From positions 2,356,001 through 2,420,000 of the forward strand of contig CAJFCV020000004.1 in assembly GCA_904066235.2 (NCBI GenBank): 64,000 nucleotides of DNA, written 5' to 3'. The position numbers and the translations under genes were made by a program. The notes beneath the pieces were generated by a model. That model did not search any database. It was not told the DNA's origin and was given only the letters and a program-made list of their open reading frames with translations. This stretch comes from Bursaphelenchus xylophilus (lineage: Eukaryota > Nematoda > Chromadorea > Rhabditida > Aphelenchoididae). This document shows, one piece after another, positions 20,519-32,798 of this stretch (position 1 is the stretch's first letter; every line of letters starts with the position of its first letter).

Positions 20519-23500
20519 TTAAGCCTCTGGTTTCAACGCTCTACCAATGTAGTTTCTATGCACACTTCCAAAGTACAAGTATTTCCCGTCATCAATCACC
20601 TAAAAGTGAATTAAAATCAACGAAAATGTTTGAGTTTGTGCAGTTACAGCGCTATAAAATACTCACATTAGTGGTCCCTTTTAGACGTCCTTCGGTTTCG
20701 TGGATGGATGAAACCACGTCTCCGTCAAAGTCCATCTCGATAAAGACCTGATGATTTGGGGCGAGAGAAAGCGTCAGTGGAACTAACAGCTGGGAGTACT
20801 GAAAGACGAGAAATTAGTGAAGATAATATAAATGACCACAAGAGTTCTGAGCTTTTATTTTTGCAAATCTCAGGCAAAAAAGTTTACACAGGATTTTAAA
20901 ACTCATTGTCAAAAAAAAACCCGAAAATTTTGGGATGAAAAATTTTGTTTTTTCGGCGGCGATACGATTTTTGCGCGTAGCTTTCGGATCGCTGACAGTT
21001 TGGGTCATCACGAAATCGATTGATACGGGCGTAGGGCAGGTGGATACCCACAAAAAAGGTTGTAGGAAGCGCTCACGAGGCCTTGCAAACAAGCTGCATG
21101 GTCGGCGGACGCTCGGCGAAGACTTGCAATATGTCCAATTTTTCGAATTTTAGCTATTTCTGACGTTAGTTTTCCTGAGGCACTGTAACATATAAAAGAC
21201 TTAAATTTGCGGTAAAAAACAAAGCTATGTGGTCTGAGTACATGTAAAATATTTCAAAACGGGTGGTAGCTATCTTAGGGCCCGATTAAGCTTATTATTT
21301 ATACTTTACAAGCGTTCTCCTTGCCTCCCGAACCAAAGGGATCCATAGTACCGCTGACCCCATCTGTTGCTGACCCAAAAATTCGTAGAATTCAAAGCTC
21401 TTTCAGACTTCGACTCTCGCGTCTTCGACATTTCGCGAAAAATGCTTACAAATAGAACTAAACTCACATAAGACAGCCACTTCCTAATCTTGGGGTATTG
21501 CCCGAGTCTCTGAGGCAGTGGCGTGCCCGCAACGTACAGAGAGATCCAGAAAGTTTTGCCAGACGAAGTTGCTCGTAAATTGTCCGGGATTCCAGGCAGC
21601 CCATCCGCAAATACCTCGACTGATCCCTTTTTGGGTCCGGCATAATAAACGCGGAGTAATTGTAGAGCGGCGGTGGATGAGACGATCAGTGATTGCTTAT
21701 CGGGATGAGCAATAAGGCCGTTCGGAGTGAGTAGGTTGTCAACGAAAAGTTCGTACGCTCCGGTGTTCAAATTGAGCTTGATTAGACTTAAGGCAAGATA
21801 TTAATGTTAATAATAATACATACTTGGATTAAAAGCATTGGAAATACCGTGATAAGTTAGTAATCTTACCGTCCGTCCTTTGCCATTTCAAAAAAGCCGA
21901 CTTGATAGTCTTTAAAGCCGTATTTTGGAGTCATGTCCGAGAAGATGATGGTCTCATTGTCAATGAACTCAATGTCATCGGCAAACATATTACTCCAATC
22001 GCCAATAACAGTGCTGGCCGAGTAGACTTGCTTAAACGATTCTGAAAATCGAAAAATAAGCGGTTCTCAGAGATATATCGTATCATGATATATCAGTATG
22101 TCGGGAAAATAATATGGACTTTTCGAGCCTTGGAATCGCCAAATGTCGCCTTGCGATGACTAATCGTGGCTGGAGATTTGGTGAGCGACTGCGGGAGGCT
22201 TGATACTTTGTTGCGATAAATTCGCATTATTTTCCCGACGGAATGATATTATTTTACTACATTACTAAATGTTGATTCAGTTGACTTAATTACTAATTCT
22301 AAGGTAAGATTTGCAGCCAAGACGATGCCACGTCAAACTGAGGAGTCCGGTGACCGGAATAGACCCTTCGCTATCGGTTTTTTACACTTCGTCTTGATTT
22401 CACAGAGAAGACAGAGAAAAGACGCGCAAAACGTACTCTCTCGCCCCAAAAAATCCTCATTTCTTCCTCGACAAAAAGTTTTTTGCCACTTTTTTGGCGA
22501 ATTGCCAGTCCATTCATCGTTTTAGCTTATCTCAGTTTGACGTACGACAGTATTTGAACCTACCATTTTCGAAATCAACCACAATTATTCCCAGACGTCC
22601 GTCTGCAAACACAAACTTTTCGTCTTTCCAGTACCGCATTCCTAGCGGATGGGAACATTGTAGCTCTCCTAAAACAGCGAGTTTTCAACCGGTATGTCTA
22701 AAAACATACTGCATTCAGGATTGTGCTTGTAGATCTCCAAAGATTTGACAATTTTCCCATCGACCGCTTTGATGAGATGCCCGGAGATGGAGGAAGAATA
22801 TAGAGCGCCGTTGTGGAGGACTTGACATTCAGGGCCCAGCAGCTGGCCTTCGAATAACTTTTCGATTGTTTGAATTGTATTTTTAGGGGTCTGAGAGAGC
22901 TTCCCGGTTAGAGGACGGGAAGGAGAGATGCTGAAATTTCAGGTTTAGCCATTTGTTGGTGAAAATATGTATTGCAGACAATATATTCGCTGGCTAGCAC
23001 TCCGTCGGGAAAATAATGAGCACTGTGCCACATAGGAAATCGCATTGTCGCCGAGGAAATTGATTGTGTCTCGGATAAAATCAAGTTACTTTCCAATTCA
23101 GCGACACGGTCGGCGAAGCGACATTGTGTTCATTACGTTCTCGACGGACCGATACTATGCATCTAATCAGCATCTTAACGCTTTATACCACGATTAGCAC
23201 ACAAGATCATAACCAGCAAATCGCTCATGTGTGAACATAGCGGCTCTCTTCCGGTGTTCCAGATATACATACATACATGCTTTGTATAAACTAGTACAGT
23301 GGCGCACCTGACCTATTGGAACAAAACGTACCATTTTGCATCCGAGAAGCATCAAAAAAATGTTACAAAATACCTCCCCGTTCAAGTGAAAAAACTCCGA
23401 TTTGAAAAGCGCGCCCTTCGAAACGGAGCTTTTTATTTGGAGAGGGAGGCATTTTGCTACAATTTTTGATACTTCCTTTATAGAAAATGCCATGTTTTTT

Positions 23501-23855
23501 CGCATTGCAGTGCACTGGATTATATCCGTCACTGCTGAAAAATCGGGGACCGCCTATCGCAAGAATTGCCCAGAAATTCTACTACCTTTACGGTTGAAAG
23601 AGTTACGAAAACCTAGTTCTTAATCAAAGACAGGATTATTGGCGGTGTTTTTGTTTGTGCAACCAAAAAAATAAACGATAACAAAAGCTTACTTGACCAC
23701 ATTTTCGGCGGTGTATCTGACTTTTGCCGTGAAATACAGTAAGCTTGCAAATGCAGCTACCAATATGCTGCTGAAATAAAGAGAAAACAAATTATTTATT
23801 ACGGAAATAAACGATTAAAACCTAAGAACGCCACTTACAGCTTGATCAAGACCAT
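20519..23855 (-). CDS. APMAP / strictosidine-synthase-like protein, copy 1
   Basis: Eight minus-strand exons: 23839-23855, 23693-23770, 22710-22930, 22564-22668, 21870-22041, 21468-21786, 20667-20798 and 20519-20599, giving 374 residues. A signal-anchor helix at about 7-20 is followed by a six-bladed propeller of the strictosidine-synthase-like group. Marks: LLGPECQVLHNGALYSSSIS, CSHPLGMRYW, FADDIEFIDNETIIFSDM, LTPNGLIAHPDKQSLIVSST, GLPGIPDNLRATSSGKTFW and a C-terminal VIDDGKYLYFGSVHRNYI. These match the order in animal APMAP (family knowledge), a membrane-anchored propeller with arylesterase activity reported. The exon lengths 17, 78, 221, 105, 172 and 132 equal those of copies 2 and 3. The fourth-last blade exon is 9 nt shorter. 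No strictosidine synthesis is implied. Confidence 0.85.
21015..21180. repeat. family F copy in an APMAP-like intron
   Basis: GATACGGGCGTAGGGCAGG through GGTCGGCGGACGCTCGGCG and AATATGTCC, ending near AACTTTAGTTTTCC-like sequence. Confidence 0.6.
22090..22247. mobile_element. TA-flanked element G (copy 2)
   Basis: TATCAGTATGTCGGGAAAA at the left and TTTTCCCGACGGAATGATA at the right, 158 bp, in an intron of APMAP-like copy 1. Confidence 0.72.
22321..22548. mobile_element. palindromic element J (copy 1)
   Basis: ACGTCAAACTGAGGAGTCCGG at the left and CTCAGTTTGACGT at the right. Copies of the same element occur at 38070 and, in part, inside element A at 36013. Confidence 0.7.
22990..23160. mobile_element. 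TA-flanked element G (copy 3)
   Basis: CTCCGTCGGGAAAATAATGAG at the left and TCTCGACGGACCGATACTA at the right, in an intron of APMAP-like copy 1. Confidence 0.6.
23293..23537. mobile_element. element A (copy 8)
   Basis: ACAGTGGCGCACCTGACC to GGATTATATCCGTCACTG, a full palindrome between exons 2 and 3 of APMAP-like copy 1. Confidence 0.75.
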
Positions 23856-24833
23856 AATGCGATTGCAAATTGAAAAGATTGCTTTGCTGTTTAGAGAGCG
23901 GTTCGTCCTTCTTCCCGCTTTTTATCAAGTACAAAAATTATAGGCTTTATTTCGCTAATATGTAAAAAGCAATCGAACACACTCCAACACATTCGCGACA
24001 AAACACAAACGGCATTTCAGAAACGTTACAATTTAGTTACAGAGCACAGTCCAGCCCCTAAACAACAAGCCGTACGGACGAAAGAATTCACGCGTTCCGA
24101 CTTTTCGGGTTCATCGGTCAATGACAATTCGGGTCAACTCAGAACAAGGATCAATACGAGGCGTATAGCAGGTGGAAATCAAAAAAATATTGTACGGGAT
24201 ATCTAATGGGAAAAGCCTCGAAAGTTTGCCGGATGCTCGACAAAGGCATGGCGGAGGCTTAGCGAAGACTTACGATACTACCGCCTTTTCTAATATACAT
24301 GTAATAGCTATGGCAATATGAAGCGCCGGTCTTGATCTGGGGCGCTCTCTTGACCAGTGATTTGTTGTATAAGGGTTTTAATGTACGGGCGTTTTGGCCT
24401 CTAATTTAACATTGAGATCGTCATACACAAGGCTTATGCACAAAAATTGGACGGAAGTTAAGAATGTGCCCTTCAAGAGATCTTCGTTTCCTCGTCAACA
24501 CGATCAGACTCCGGATCTCCTAATACGCTGTCCTAGACAAGCTGTACCCAAAACTCCAACAATTTCCAATTGCGTCTTTATTCTCCCAGTATCACAACAC
24601 ACAAGATGGCCAATATGTACACACAACATCTTCTCCACCAATTGTCCACACACTCTGACGGCCAACCGTTCGCTCAGGCTGTGACTTACAAACTGATCTT
24701 CCTTTATTCTGTTGCGGTGGCCATGGCCTCACTTACCCATTATTTATAATATTTAGCTCTAATACATTTCCTTTACAGAATAGTTTATTTTGGCAAGAAG
24801 TTGCTAGCATTTATTCTTCAAAATATTTACTGC
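23856..24833. other. spacer between APMAP-like copies 1 and 2
   Basis: Contains a family F copy (about 24112-24300) and family L (about 24470-24730), which recurs inside element A at 59134. No gene is recognised. The upstream side presumably holds the copy 1 promoter. Confidence 0.5.
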
Positions 24834-27377
24834 CTACTTCACCCGTGGCTTGAGCGCGCGACGGATGCAATTCTGGCTCGCACTTCCGAAGTAGAAGTAT
24901 TTCTCGTCATCAATAATCTACAATGCCAAATTACAGGTTAGTAGACCATGTCAAAGAAAATATTTATCTCCAAAGAAACCTCACATTAGTCATCTCCTTC
25001 AGTCGTCCTTCCAGATCATGGTAAGACGAGACCACATTTCCTTCAAAGTCCATTTCAATGAAAATTACGTGTTTTGAGCTGGTGTAGGTGTCAAGAGCAA
25101 ATAGATATTCTGAGTACTGAAAATGAAGGTTATGACGTCATCTGAGGTCATGGAATCATCTACAGTGACGGACCTGATCTAATGGCAAAACACGTGCCAT
25201 TTTGCATCGGGGAAGTATCAAAAAAATGCGGCAAACTACCTCATTATCCAACTTAAAAACTCCCTTTTGAAAGGCGCATTAGACATGGCTCCTCGGCCAG
25301 GCTGAAAAACGGGCCGAGCCTTGCCGACGGAAATTTTGAAACGGGCTGGGCCGGTCGGAACCCCTCCAGCCCGCTTTTGAAGTCGGAGTTTTTTCACTTG
25401 GAGAGGGAGGTATTTTGCCGCATTTTTTTGATACTTCCCGGATGCGAAATATTACGTTTCTTGCCACTGAATCACGTCAGCCACTGCATATATAGTATAA
25501 TTGTAATATAATCTACATAAGCCAGATATTTCCTAATGCTCGGGTACTCCGCAAACCATTGAGTAAATAGTCGACCGTTAACCGTTGAGCAGTAAAAGGC
25601 AACCCAAAAGGTTTTTCCGGAAGAAGTGGCTCTCAGATTGTCGGGAAGTCCCGGTAATCCATCTGCAAACACCTCAACCTTCCCCTTCTTCGGTCCGGCG
25701 TTGTAAACTCTGATTAATTCGGAAGCGGATGTAGATGCGACAATAACTGATTGTTTGTCCGGATGAGAGATCACTCCATTCGGAGAGATCAGCTTGTCCG
25801 CAACAATCTCGTAGGCTCCGGTGTTCAAGTTGACCTTGATTAGACTAAAATTGAAGGTTGTTATATGTTAAAGTTAAAAGAGAAGGCCTTGGAACTCGTT
25901 GTAACGTTGAGAAATTGTTGTAAATTTAAAAACTCACCGTCCATCCCTAGACCACTCCAAAGCGCACAACATGTAGCCGGACAAGCCGCATTTCGGGGCC
26001 ATGTCAGAGAAGATGATTGAGTCGTTCGCAACAAAGTCAAAATCATCAGCAAACGTGTTACTCCAATCTCCAATCACCGTGCTGGCATGGAAGATGTGCT
26101 TGAAGGTTTCTGAAATAAAAAAATGTCTATGCTATCAACGCCGTACAGTGGCGGCCTAATCCAGTGACAAAAAAAGTACCATTTTGCATCCGGGAAGTAT
26201 CAAAATGTGGCATAATGCTTCCTTCTCCAAGTGAAAAAAAAATCCGATTTCAAAAACGCGCCCGCTCTTTTTGTGGGGGAACTGGTGCGCCCTTCAAAAC
26301 GAAGTTTTTTCACTTGAAAAGGGAAGAATTTTGCCACATTTTTGATGCTCCCCGGATTCAAAATGGTACGTTTTTTGCCACTGGATCAGGTCCGTCACTG
26401 TAGCTGAGAGCTTGGTCTGAGAGGATGTTAGGAAATCCCAGCATTAAAACAGCATTAAAATTCAAAAAGTTATTATTGTTTTTTGGCCCAGTAAGTTTTG
26501 TAGGACACCTCATTGTCAGCGCAGTGAAACCCCGACCATACCAGTTTTGAAGTCGACAGTGAAGATGCCCAATTTTGCATCGGCAAAAACGAAGGTCTCC
26601 TCCTTCCAATGACGAATACCCAGCGGAATCGAGCATCCATGGCTCCCTAAATAACTTTGATTGCTTCAATTGTCAAATATCAGTCTGCCTGGAAAATAAT
26701 GAGCGCTCTGTCGCATCGAAAATCGCAAAAAAATGAATTGTGTCGCGGCAATTTTCGCAGCAAATTTGTGTTCACTACTTTCCCGACAGACTGATACTCA
26801 CTGCATTTGGGATTATGTTTAAAGATCTCCAACGATTTCACTATTTTCCCATCGACAATTTTAACGATGGGACCGGCCATGCTCGTGGAATATAACGCTC
26901 CCTTGTGGAAGAGTTGACATTCCGGAGCAACCAGTTGGCCTTCAAACAAACGATCGACGGATTTGAGAGTGTTCTTGGAGGTTGCGGCTAGTCTGCCGGT
27001 TAGGGGCCGGGGTGGAGCTAGCCTAAAAAAATCACATATGTATATTTACATAATAAGGAAGCCAATTGTACACATTTGCTTATTGATATGTTCGATGGTA
27101 ACAGAGATGTTGTGTATTCGTGAAATTCAAGCCATTTTCTGTTTTGGGTATTGATGACATCATTCTTTATGGTCCTTGGACGAGACCCAATGTTGCCTTT
27201 CAATAGAGGGTGCGGCAATCTTCTTTTTTACTTACTTCACTTCATTCATCTCAAATTCCTTTACACGTGCTGTCATGTACAGAATGCTGGCCAATATCCC
27301 AACAAACACGCTCCTATAATACAAAAATCGTAACTAGGACGCATTGTCATAACTTCTTACCAAGAAATCAGTCCCAT
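24834..27377 (-). CDS. APMAP / strictosidine-synthase-like protein, copy 2
   Basis: Minus-strand exons 27361-27377, 27236-27313, 26802-27022, 26542-26646, 25938-26109, 25517-25844, 24985-25116 and 24834-24917 join to 378 residues. An N-terminal helix (MGLISWSVFVGILASILYM) is followed by LVAPECQLFHKGALYSTSMA, CSIPLGIRHW, FADDFDFVANDSIIFSDM, ISPNGVISHPDKQSVIVAST, GLPGLPDNLRATSSGKTFW and IIDDEKYFYFGSASQN. Every intron position is shared with copies 1 and 3, which shows tandem duplication. The first exon is only 17 nt. Introns hold element A twice and element G once. The C-terminal tail (RRALKPRVK) differs slightly from copy 1. Confidence 0.86.
25162..25493. mobile_element. element A (copy 9) with a GC-rich insertion
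   Basis: Left arm from about 25162 and right arm to about 25493, with a GGGCC-rich segment (about 25278-25375) in the middle that resembles a decayed hAT-like MITE. Confidence 0.65.
26147..26402. mobile_element. element A (copy 10)
   Basis: TACAGTGGCGGCCTAATCC to CAGGTCCGTCACTGTA, a full palindrome with TA at both ends, in an intron of APMAP-like copy 2. Confidence 0.8.
26676..26798. mobile_element. TA-flanked element G (copy 4)
   Basis: TATCAGTCTGCCTGGAAAATA at the left and TTTCCCGACAGACTGATA at the right, in an intron of APMAP-like copy 2. It ends within a few bases of the donor of the 221 nt exon. Confidence 0.72.
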
Positions 27378-28545
27378 GTTCAGTTGGAAGCGCGATCTCT
27401 ATACTTTCCACAAAGTATAAAGGCAATTGACAACGATATCATTGTAAAAATTGACTTCCCGTTTTGTCCGCAAACTATTTATGTATGCAAACACCGGGTC
27501 GATCAATATTTTCGAATTTGAGGAGCCTATGACCCCCCAGTTTTAACAAGTAAGCACCTAAGAGAGAGGAAGAAATTTTGCTTGAGATTTTCAATGTAAG
27601 CAGAGTTATAAGGCATTGTCTATGTTGTAATAATGGCGACCCTTCGTTTAGACTACACTACGTTGATCAATGACGGTTTTTACGGCTGATTTACCAAAAA
27701 ATCTAACATGCATCAAAGAGAAGGTGCAAGCGTTGCAAATATATTTCATAATGATAACGGGGTTTTTTTACTTTTTCACAAAAGGTGTTGTTCTTGATCT
27801 AAAATTTTGTCATTTTAGTGTCAAATTAACAAAAAATGTAGCAAAATATTATAGCTTCCTCTCCAAGTGAAAAAACTCCGATTTCAAAAGCGCGCCCGCT
27901 CTTTTTGTAACGGAAATTCAAAACGGAGTTTTTCAGTTGGGGAAGGAGGTATTTTGCCACATTTTTTGATACTTCTCGGATGCGAAATGGTAGATTTTTT
28001 GCCACTGCAAGGGGTGTCACTATAACAGAAGAAGTGCTCCGGTATCGTGCGCCGATTGCGTTGTTGAATTGAAAAGATATTTGACTTTGCCGTGGTACAA
28101 TCGGCTTTCTCAAGGGCGATACAATCTTCAATGCGACAGACTGCTCATTATTTTTCCGACAGCCTGATTCTTGTTTTTGAATAGATTGCAAAGGATCTTA
28201 ATAATGTTACACAATATTGTTGTCCATTTTCTCTTGCAACATATGTATTTCCTCATTGCAAAGTTGTTACCTTTTTGATTTCTTCTCGTTGAAAAACATA
28301 ACTATTGTGCATTGCAATTGTTTACACTATGTCCACGCGGTCTTTTTATCTATTTTTCAACGCGTTGTTCTTTTTTCCCCGGACCCCTTTCGTTGAAGTA
28401 GTAAAAAAGCAACTGAGCAGGAGATAATCAATTTATACATCTAATACGTTGTACCTTGTGATTTGCAAAGACAAACTAGAGTAAAAACATTGGTAAATAT
28501 ACATGAAATGAAATTTCAATACCCTATACATCTTTATTTTGAACT
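27378..28545. other. spacer between APMAP-like copies 2 and 3
   Basis: Holds a partial element A (about 27826-28008) and a decayed element G (about 28010-28170). I see no gene. Confidence 0.5.
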
Positions 28546-31500
28546 TCACGCTCCAGGCTTCTTCGCACGCCGGATGTAATTGTGATGAACACTGCCAAAG
28601 TAGAGGTATTTTCCGTCGTCAATCACCTAGAAAATGGGAGAATAGTCAATGACAAAATATCAGCTGTACAGCGACGGTTTTGATCCAGTGGCAAGAAACG
28701 TATCATTTTGCATCCTGAAAGTATCAAAAATGTGGCAAAATGCCTTCCTCTACAACTAAAAAACTCCGGAGTTTCCACACTTCTAGAGGGAGGTATTTTG
28801 CTACATTTTTTGATACTTCCCGGATGCAAAATGGTTCGTTTTTTGCCACTGAGTCGGGTCCGTCTCTATATGTACTAGTAAGCAAAAAAATTTTGTAGAC
28901 ATTGTGCATCAACAACTATATAACGGAACTCACATTTGTCAATGCTTTCAGCCGGCCTTCCAGTTCGTGGACGGAGGACACAACGTTTCCATCAAAATCC
29001 ATCTCAATGATGACCGCGTGGTTTGACGCCAAATACATATTCATAGGGATCAAGAGGTCGGAATACTAAAAAAATATGAATTGTTGAAAGGATAAGTAAG
29101 ACTTGGTAAGCGAAGCTACAGTGGGGGACCTGATACAGTGGCAAAAACAGTACCATTTTGCATCCGGGAAGTAAAATTTTTTCGCTTTTTTTGTGCGAGA
29201 AAGGGCGCACTCTTCAAAGCGAAGTTTTTTCACTTGGAGAGGCAGGCATTTTGCCACATTTTTTAATACTTCCCGGATGCAAAATGGTACGTTTTTTGCC
29301 ACTGGATCAGGTCGGTCACTATAACAGAGGAAGTACCCCAAGTGCGACACTCAGATTTTGATGAAACTTGGCACAAATTTAGCTAAAGTTTTTGTGAAAC
29401 ATATACCAGACATTGAGCATTTTTGCAGAAACGAGTTTTAGCCCTTAAAAATATGAATTTTTTTGCGACTAATAAACTCACATAAGAAATAAACTTTCTG
29501 ATCGTCGGATACTCGCTGAATCTTTGCATTAGCGGGCGATTTCCAACCGACGACAGATAAAAGGCGATCCAAAAAGTTTTTCCGGAAGAAGTGGCTCTCA
29601 AGTTGTCCGGAAGTCCGGGTAATCCATCAGCAAAAACTTCGACATTGCCCTTTTTGGGGCCGGCATAATAAAACCGGAGTAATTGAGAAGCAGCCGTAGA
29701 TGAGAGGATAATCGACTGCTTATCAGGATGGGAGATGATTCCGTTTGGAGAGAGCAGATTGTCAGCGAGAATCTCGTAAGCTCCGGTGTTCAAGTTAAGC
29801 TTGATTAGACTGAAAAAAAAGATTTTTAAGCCTTTAATTTTTCATTGCAAAAAAAATTACTGTATATTACGTATGCCTACATATATAGTATGTAAAAAAC
29901 GCTTACCGTCCATCCCGGGCCAGCTCCAAGAAGCACAGAGAGAACTCCTCGAACCCACATTTGGGGTTCATATCCGAGAAGATGATGGTGTCATTGTCAA
30001 TGAAATCAAAGTCATCCGCAAACATGTTACTCCAATCGCCGAGAACAGTGCCGGCGGGGAGAATCTGCTTGAATTTTTCTGAAATATTTTTTTCAATTTT
30101 TTTTTTTACTTTGTTTTGCTGCTATCCGGATATTTTTTTTTTGTTCGAAAAAAATCCAAGATCGTAGCAGCCAAGAAACTCAACAACTTGTCATTGTTTT
30201 TCATACTAGTCGGGACAAAAAGTCCTGATAATTTTGCACTGTGCGGATTTGAACGTTTTGGGTTGTCGCTGCGAAAATCGCGAAAAAAAGTGTTTTGCAC
30301 GGTGCATTTGACCCGAAAAGTGCATTTGCACAGTGCATTTTGTTTGTTTTTGCCTTATTGTCGCGCGCGATTCCCATTTTTCGAAGCGACAATTCGTTTT
30401 TTTCAGAGTGCGACAGAAACGGAGAAAAATCCGCACAGTGCAAAATTATCAGGACTTTTTGTCCCGACTAGTAAAAGAAGTGCCCCTGGTCCCTTTGACT
30501 TACCTGTTTTGAAGTCCACAGTGAACATTCCCAGTTCACCGTCGGCAAAAACAAAAGTCTCATCCTTCCAGTGACGCATTCCAAGTGGCTGTGAGCACCC
30601 GTTGACTCCTAAAGTCGATATTATTTTTGGAGTTAATACATAATACTCACGGCATTTAGGGTTGTTCTTGAAGAGTTCCAAGGACTTCACAATCTTCCCA
30701 TCCACAATTTTGACAATGGCGCCGGACAGCGTTGTCGAATACAGGGCGCCCTCGTGAATTAGCTGGCATTCTGGCCCATGAACTTCGCCTTCCAGCAAAT
30801 GGTCAATCTCCGTCAACGTGTTTTCTGGAGTTTGAGCTAACTTGCCGGTCAGCGGCCTAACCGGTGTTAGTCTGTAAAAGTGGTGTTGGAAAAGGCAAAT
30901 TGAAAATGAAAGGGATAGCAGAAGGACTTTCGAGCTTGCTGCGCTCAGATTTTGATAGAAAGTAATGTATTCTTGCATACACATAATGCCGAAAGGCCCG
31001 ACAACCCAGTAACGAGACAAGACGAGAGCTCAAGAGTCAAGTGATTTATTCAGTGGAAAGGAGGCCTTTTATAGGGAAGCCCCACGTAGGAAAATACAAT
31101 CAAATTTGAATAAATGCAGATCGTTCCTCGTGGGAAAATCTTCGAAGCTTGGTCGTTCCGCCTTACACACAATATAAATTTTACTCGCTTTTTATGGAAA
31201 ATTTTAAGACTGTTGCACTCCAAGGACGCCCCTTGCGGCTTTTACTGCAACTGTATGCGTTCAGCCCTTAATGTCAACCAGAATTTCTACGTATTCCCGG
31301 CCTCTATGACACTGCCCAGGCCGCAAGATTTGCTAATTGTAAGTAAATATTGTATGTACAAATTTTGGCTTGGACCGCGTACTATATACAACGTTGGACC
31401 TGTTCAACAGGCAAGAAGCGTTCTATTTTGCATCCGGGAAGTATAAAAAATGTAGCAAAATACATCTCTCTGACTAAAAAACTTCGCTTTGAAGAGCTCC

Positions 31501-32621
31501 TTCCCTCAAAAAAAGGGCGTCGCGACACTTGCGGGCAACCACTTTGCGGGCAACCAGTTTGCGGGCAAATTTTTTGCGGGCAGCCACTTTGCGGGCAAAA
31601 TTTGGAGGGTCACATTTGCGGGCAGCTGAAACATTTGCGGGCAGCTGAGACACTTGCGGGCAGCCTGGGACACTTGCGGGCAACCGACATTTGCGGGCAA
31701 CCGGTACCTGAGGGTAACAGGGTGGAGGTGGAAATATTACTATGATATTTTGGAAATTTGCCGACATTTGCGGGCAACCGACACTTGCGGGCAGCCGACA
31801 TTTGCGGGCAACAGGAAAAAACAATCACACAGAGTGTATTGGAACTTTTAGAACTGTTGCCCGCAAACGTCGGCTGCCCGCAAGTGTCGGTTGCCCGCAA
31901 ATGTCGGAAAACTTCCAAAATATCGCAGTAATTTTTCCACCTCCACCTTGTTATCCTCAAGTGCCGGTTGCCCGCAAATGTCGGCTGCCCGCAAATGTCG
32001 GCAAATTTCCACAATATCATAGTAGTTTTTCCACGTCTACCCTGTTACCTCCATAATCAGGTGTCGGTTGCCCGCAAATGTCGGCTGCCCGCAAATCTTC
32101 CACGCTGCCCGCAACTGTCGACCCTGCCCGCAAATGTCCCAGGCTGCCCGCAAATGCCGGTGCTGGCCGCAAATGTCGGCTGCCCGCAAAGTGGCTGCCC
32201 GCAAAAAATTTGCCCGCAAACTGGTTGCCCGCAAAGTGGTTGCCCGCAAGTGTGCGCCCGCCAAAAAAAGACCGGGCTAATATTTGCTGGGAGACTATCG
32301 CCACTGCAACTAAAATTTTCTGTGGTTGTCAACCGCGACATTCACTATCGGCAAGCAAAACTCTAACAATAACAGATTATCCGTTGATCCCTCGGCAACT
32401 CTCCTTTCAGTTTAAAAATACATTCTAGAGTATCTCCCACAAGGTCAATGCCTAGAAGCTTTTGAACAAAAAAAACTCCGACTCACTTTACAACGTTGTA
32501 TTCAAAATCCCGAACCTTGGCGGTCATATACAACACCGTCGCCAAGACGGCCGTAAACACACTCCTAAAATACGAACATCTCGAGCCTGTCCAGTTCAAC
32601 TCACCAAGAGACCAACCCCAT
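28546..32621 (-). CDS. APMAP / strictosidine-synthase-like protein, copy 3
   Basis: Minus-strand exons 32605-32621, 32487-32564, 30651-30871, 30504-30608, 29907-30078, 29482-29809, 28934-29065 and 28546-28626 join to 377 residues. N-terminal helix MGLVSWSVFTAVLATVLYM, then GPECQLIHEGALYSTTLSG, CSQPLGMRHW, FADDFDFIDNDTIIFSDM, LSPNGIISHPDKQSIILSST, GLPGLPDNLRATSSGKTFW and VIDDGKYLYFGSVHHNYI. It is closest to copy 2. The intron after exon 2 is 1.6 kb long and contains foldback element I. Further introns contain elements A (twice), D and H. All propeller marks are intact, so I expect a functional product. Confidence 0.86.
28663..28872. mobile_element. element A (copy 12), short
   Basis: Both arms are present, but the central part is shorter than in the consensus. 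It lies between the last two exons of APMAP-like copy 3. The partial copy at 27826 is counted as copy 11. Confidence 0.65.
29118..29325. mobile_element. element A (copy 13), short
   Basis: GGGGGACCTGATACAGTGGC to CACTGGATCAGGTCGGTCACT with part of the left arm deleted. A family D fragment (GTACCCCAAGTGCGACACTC) follows at once. Confidence 0.65.
30204..30472. mobile_element. 268 bp TA-flanked palindrome H
   Basis: TACTAGTCGGGACAAAAAGTC at the left and its complement at the right. The 46-base ends are identical and include ATTTTGCACTGTGCGGATTT. Single copy here, in an intron of APMAP-like copy 3. Confidence 0.75.
31395..32290. mobile_element. foldback element I with tandem-repeat arms, inserted in a partial element A
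   Basis: From about 31511 to 32261 the left arm has at least ten units of a short repeat built on TTTGCGGGCAACC or CTTGCGGGCAGCC. The right arm has the complementary units in mirrored order. The outermost ~60 bases of both arms match closely. Inner spacers near 31720 and 32040 also pair (CAGGGTGGAGGTGG type). The possible 8-bp duplication AAAAAAAG flanks it. The left flank (31395-31500) is the left arm of element A. This is the layout of foldback transposons. Confidence 0.72.
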
Positions 32622-32798
32622 TTTTGTTGACAAAACTGCTGACTTTCTCCCCACGCTCTAGCCCTATTTATATGTTGTGATAAAGAAGGGGTAAACACTT
32701 GTTACGTTTTCTGCTTTAAAGCCCTTGGAACTCCCATTTTTGTAACGAACGCGCTACCCTTATCAATCACAAACACGCTGAGTGGAGGACGTTATCTT

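Noticed and set aside
31517..32265. Regularly spaced short repeats suggestive of a CRISPR array
   Set aside because: Units have no unique spacers, they are inverted between the two halves, and the genome is eukaryotic.
31474..32366. Long overlapping ORFs rich in CGQP or ARK repeats
   Set aside because: All result from the 12-20 bp tandem units of foldback element I read in different frames.
20519..32621. Paraoxonase (PON) family for the three propeller genes
   Set aside because: The order of motifs (PECQ, PLGMR, FADD, PNG, PDNLRATSSG, YFGSVH) follows APMAP/strictosidine-synthase-like proteins better. The two families are distant propeller relatives.
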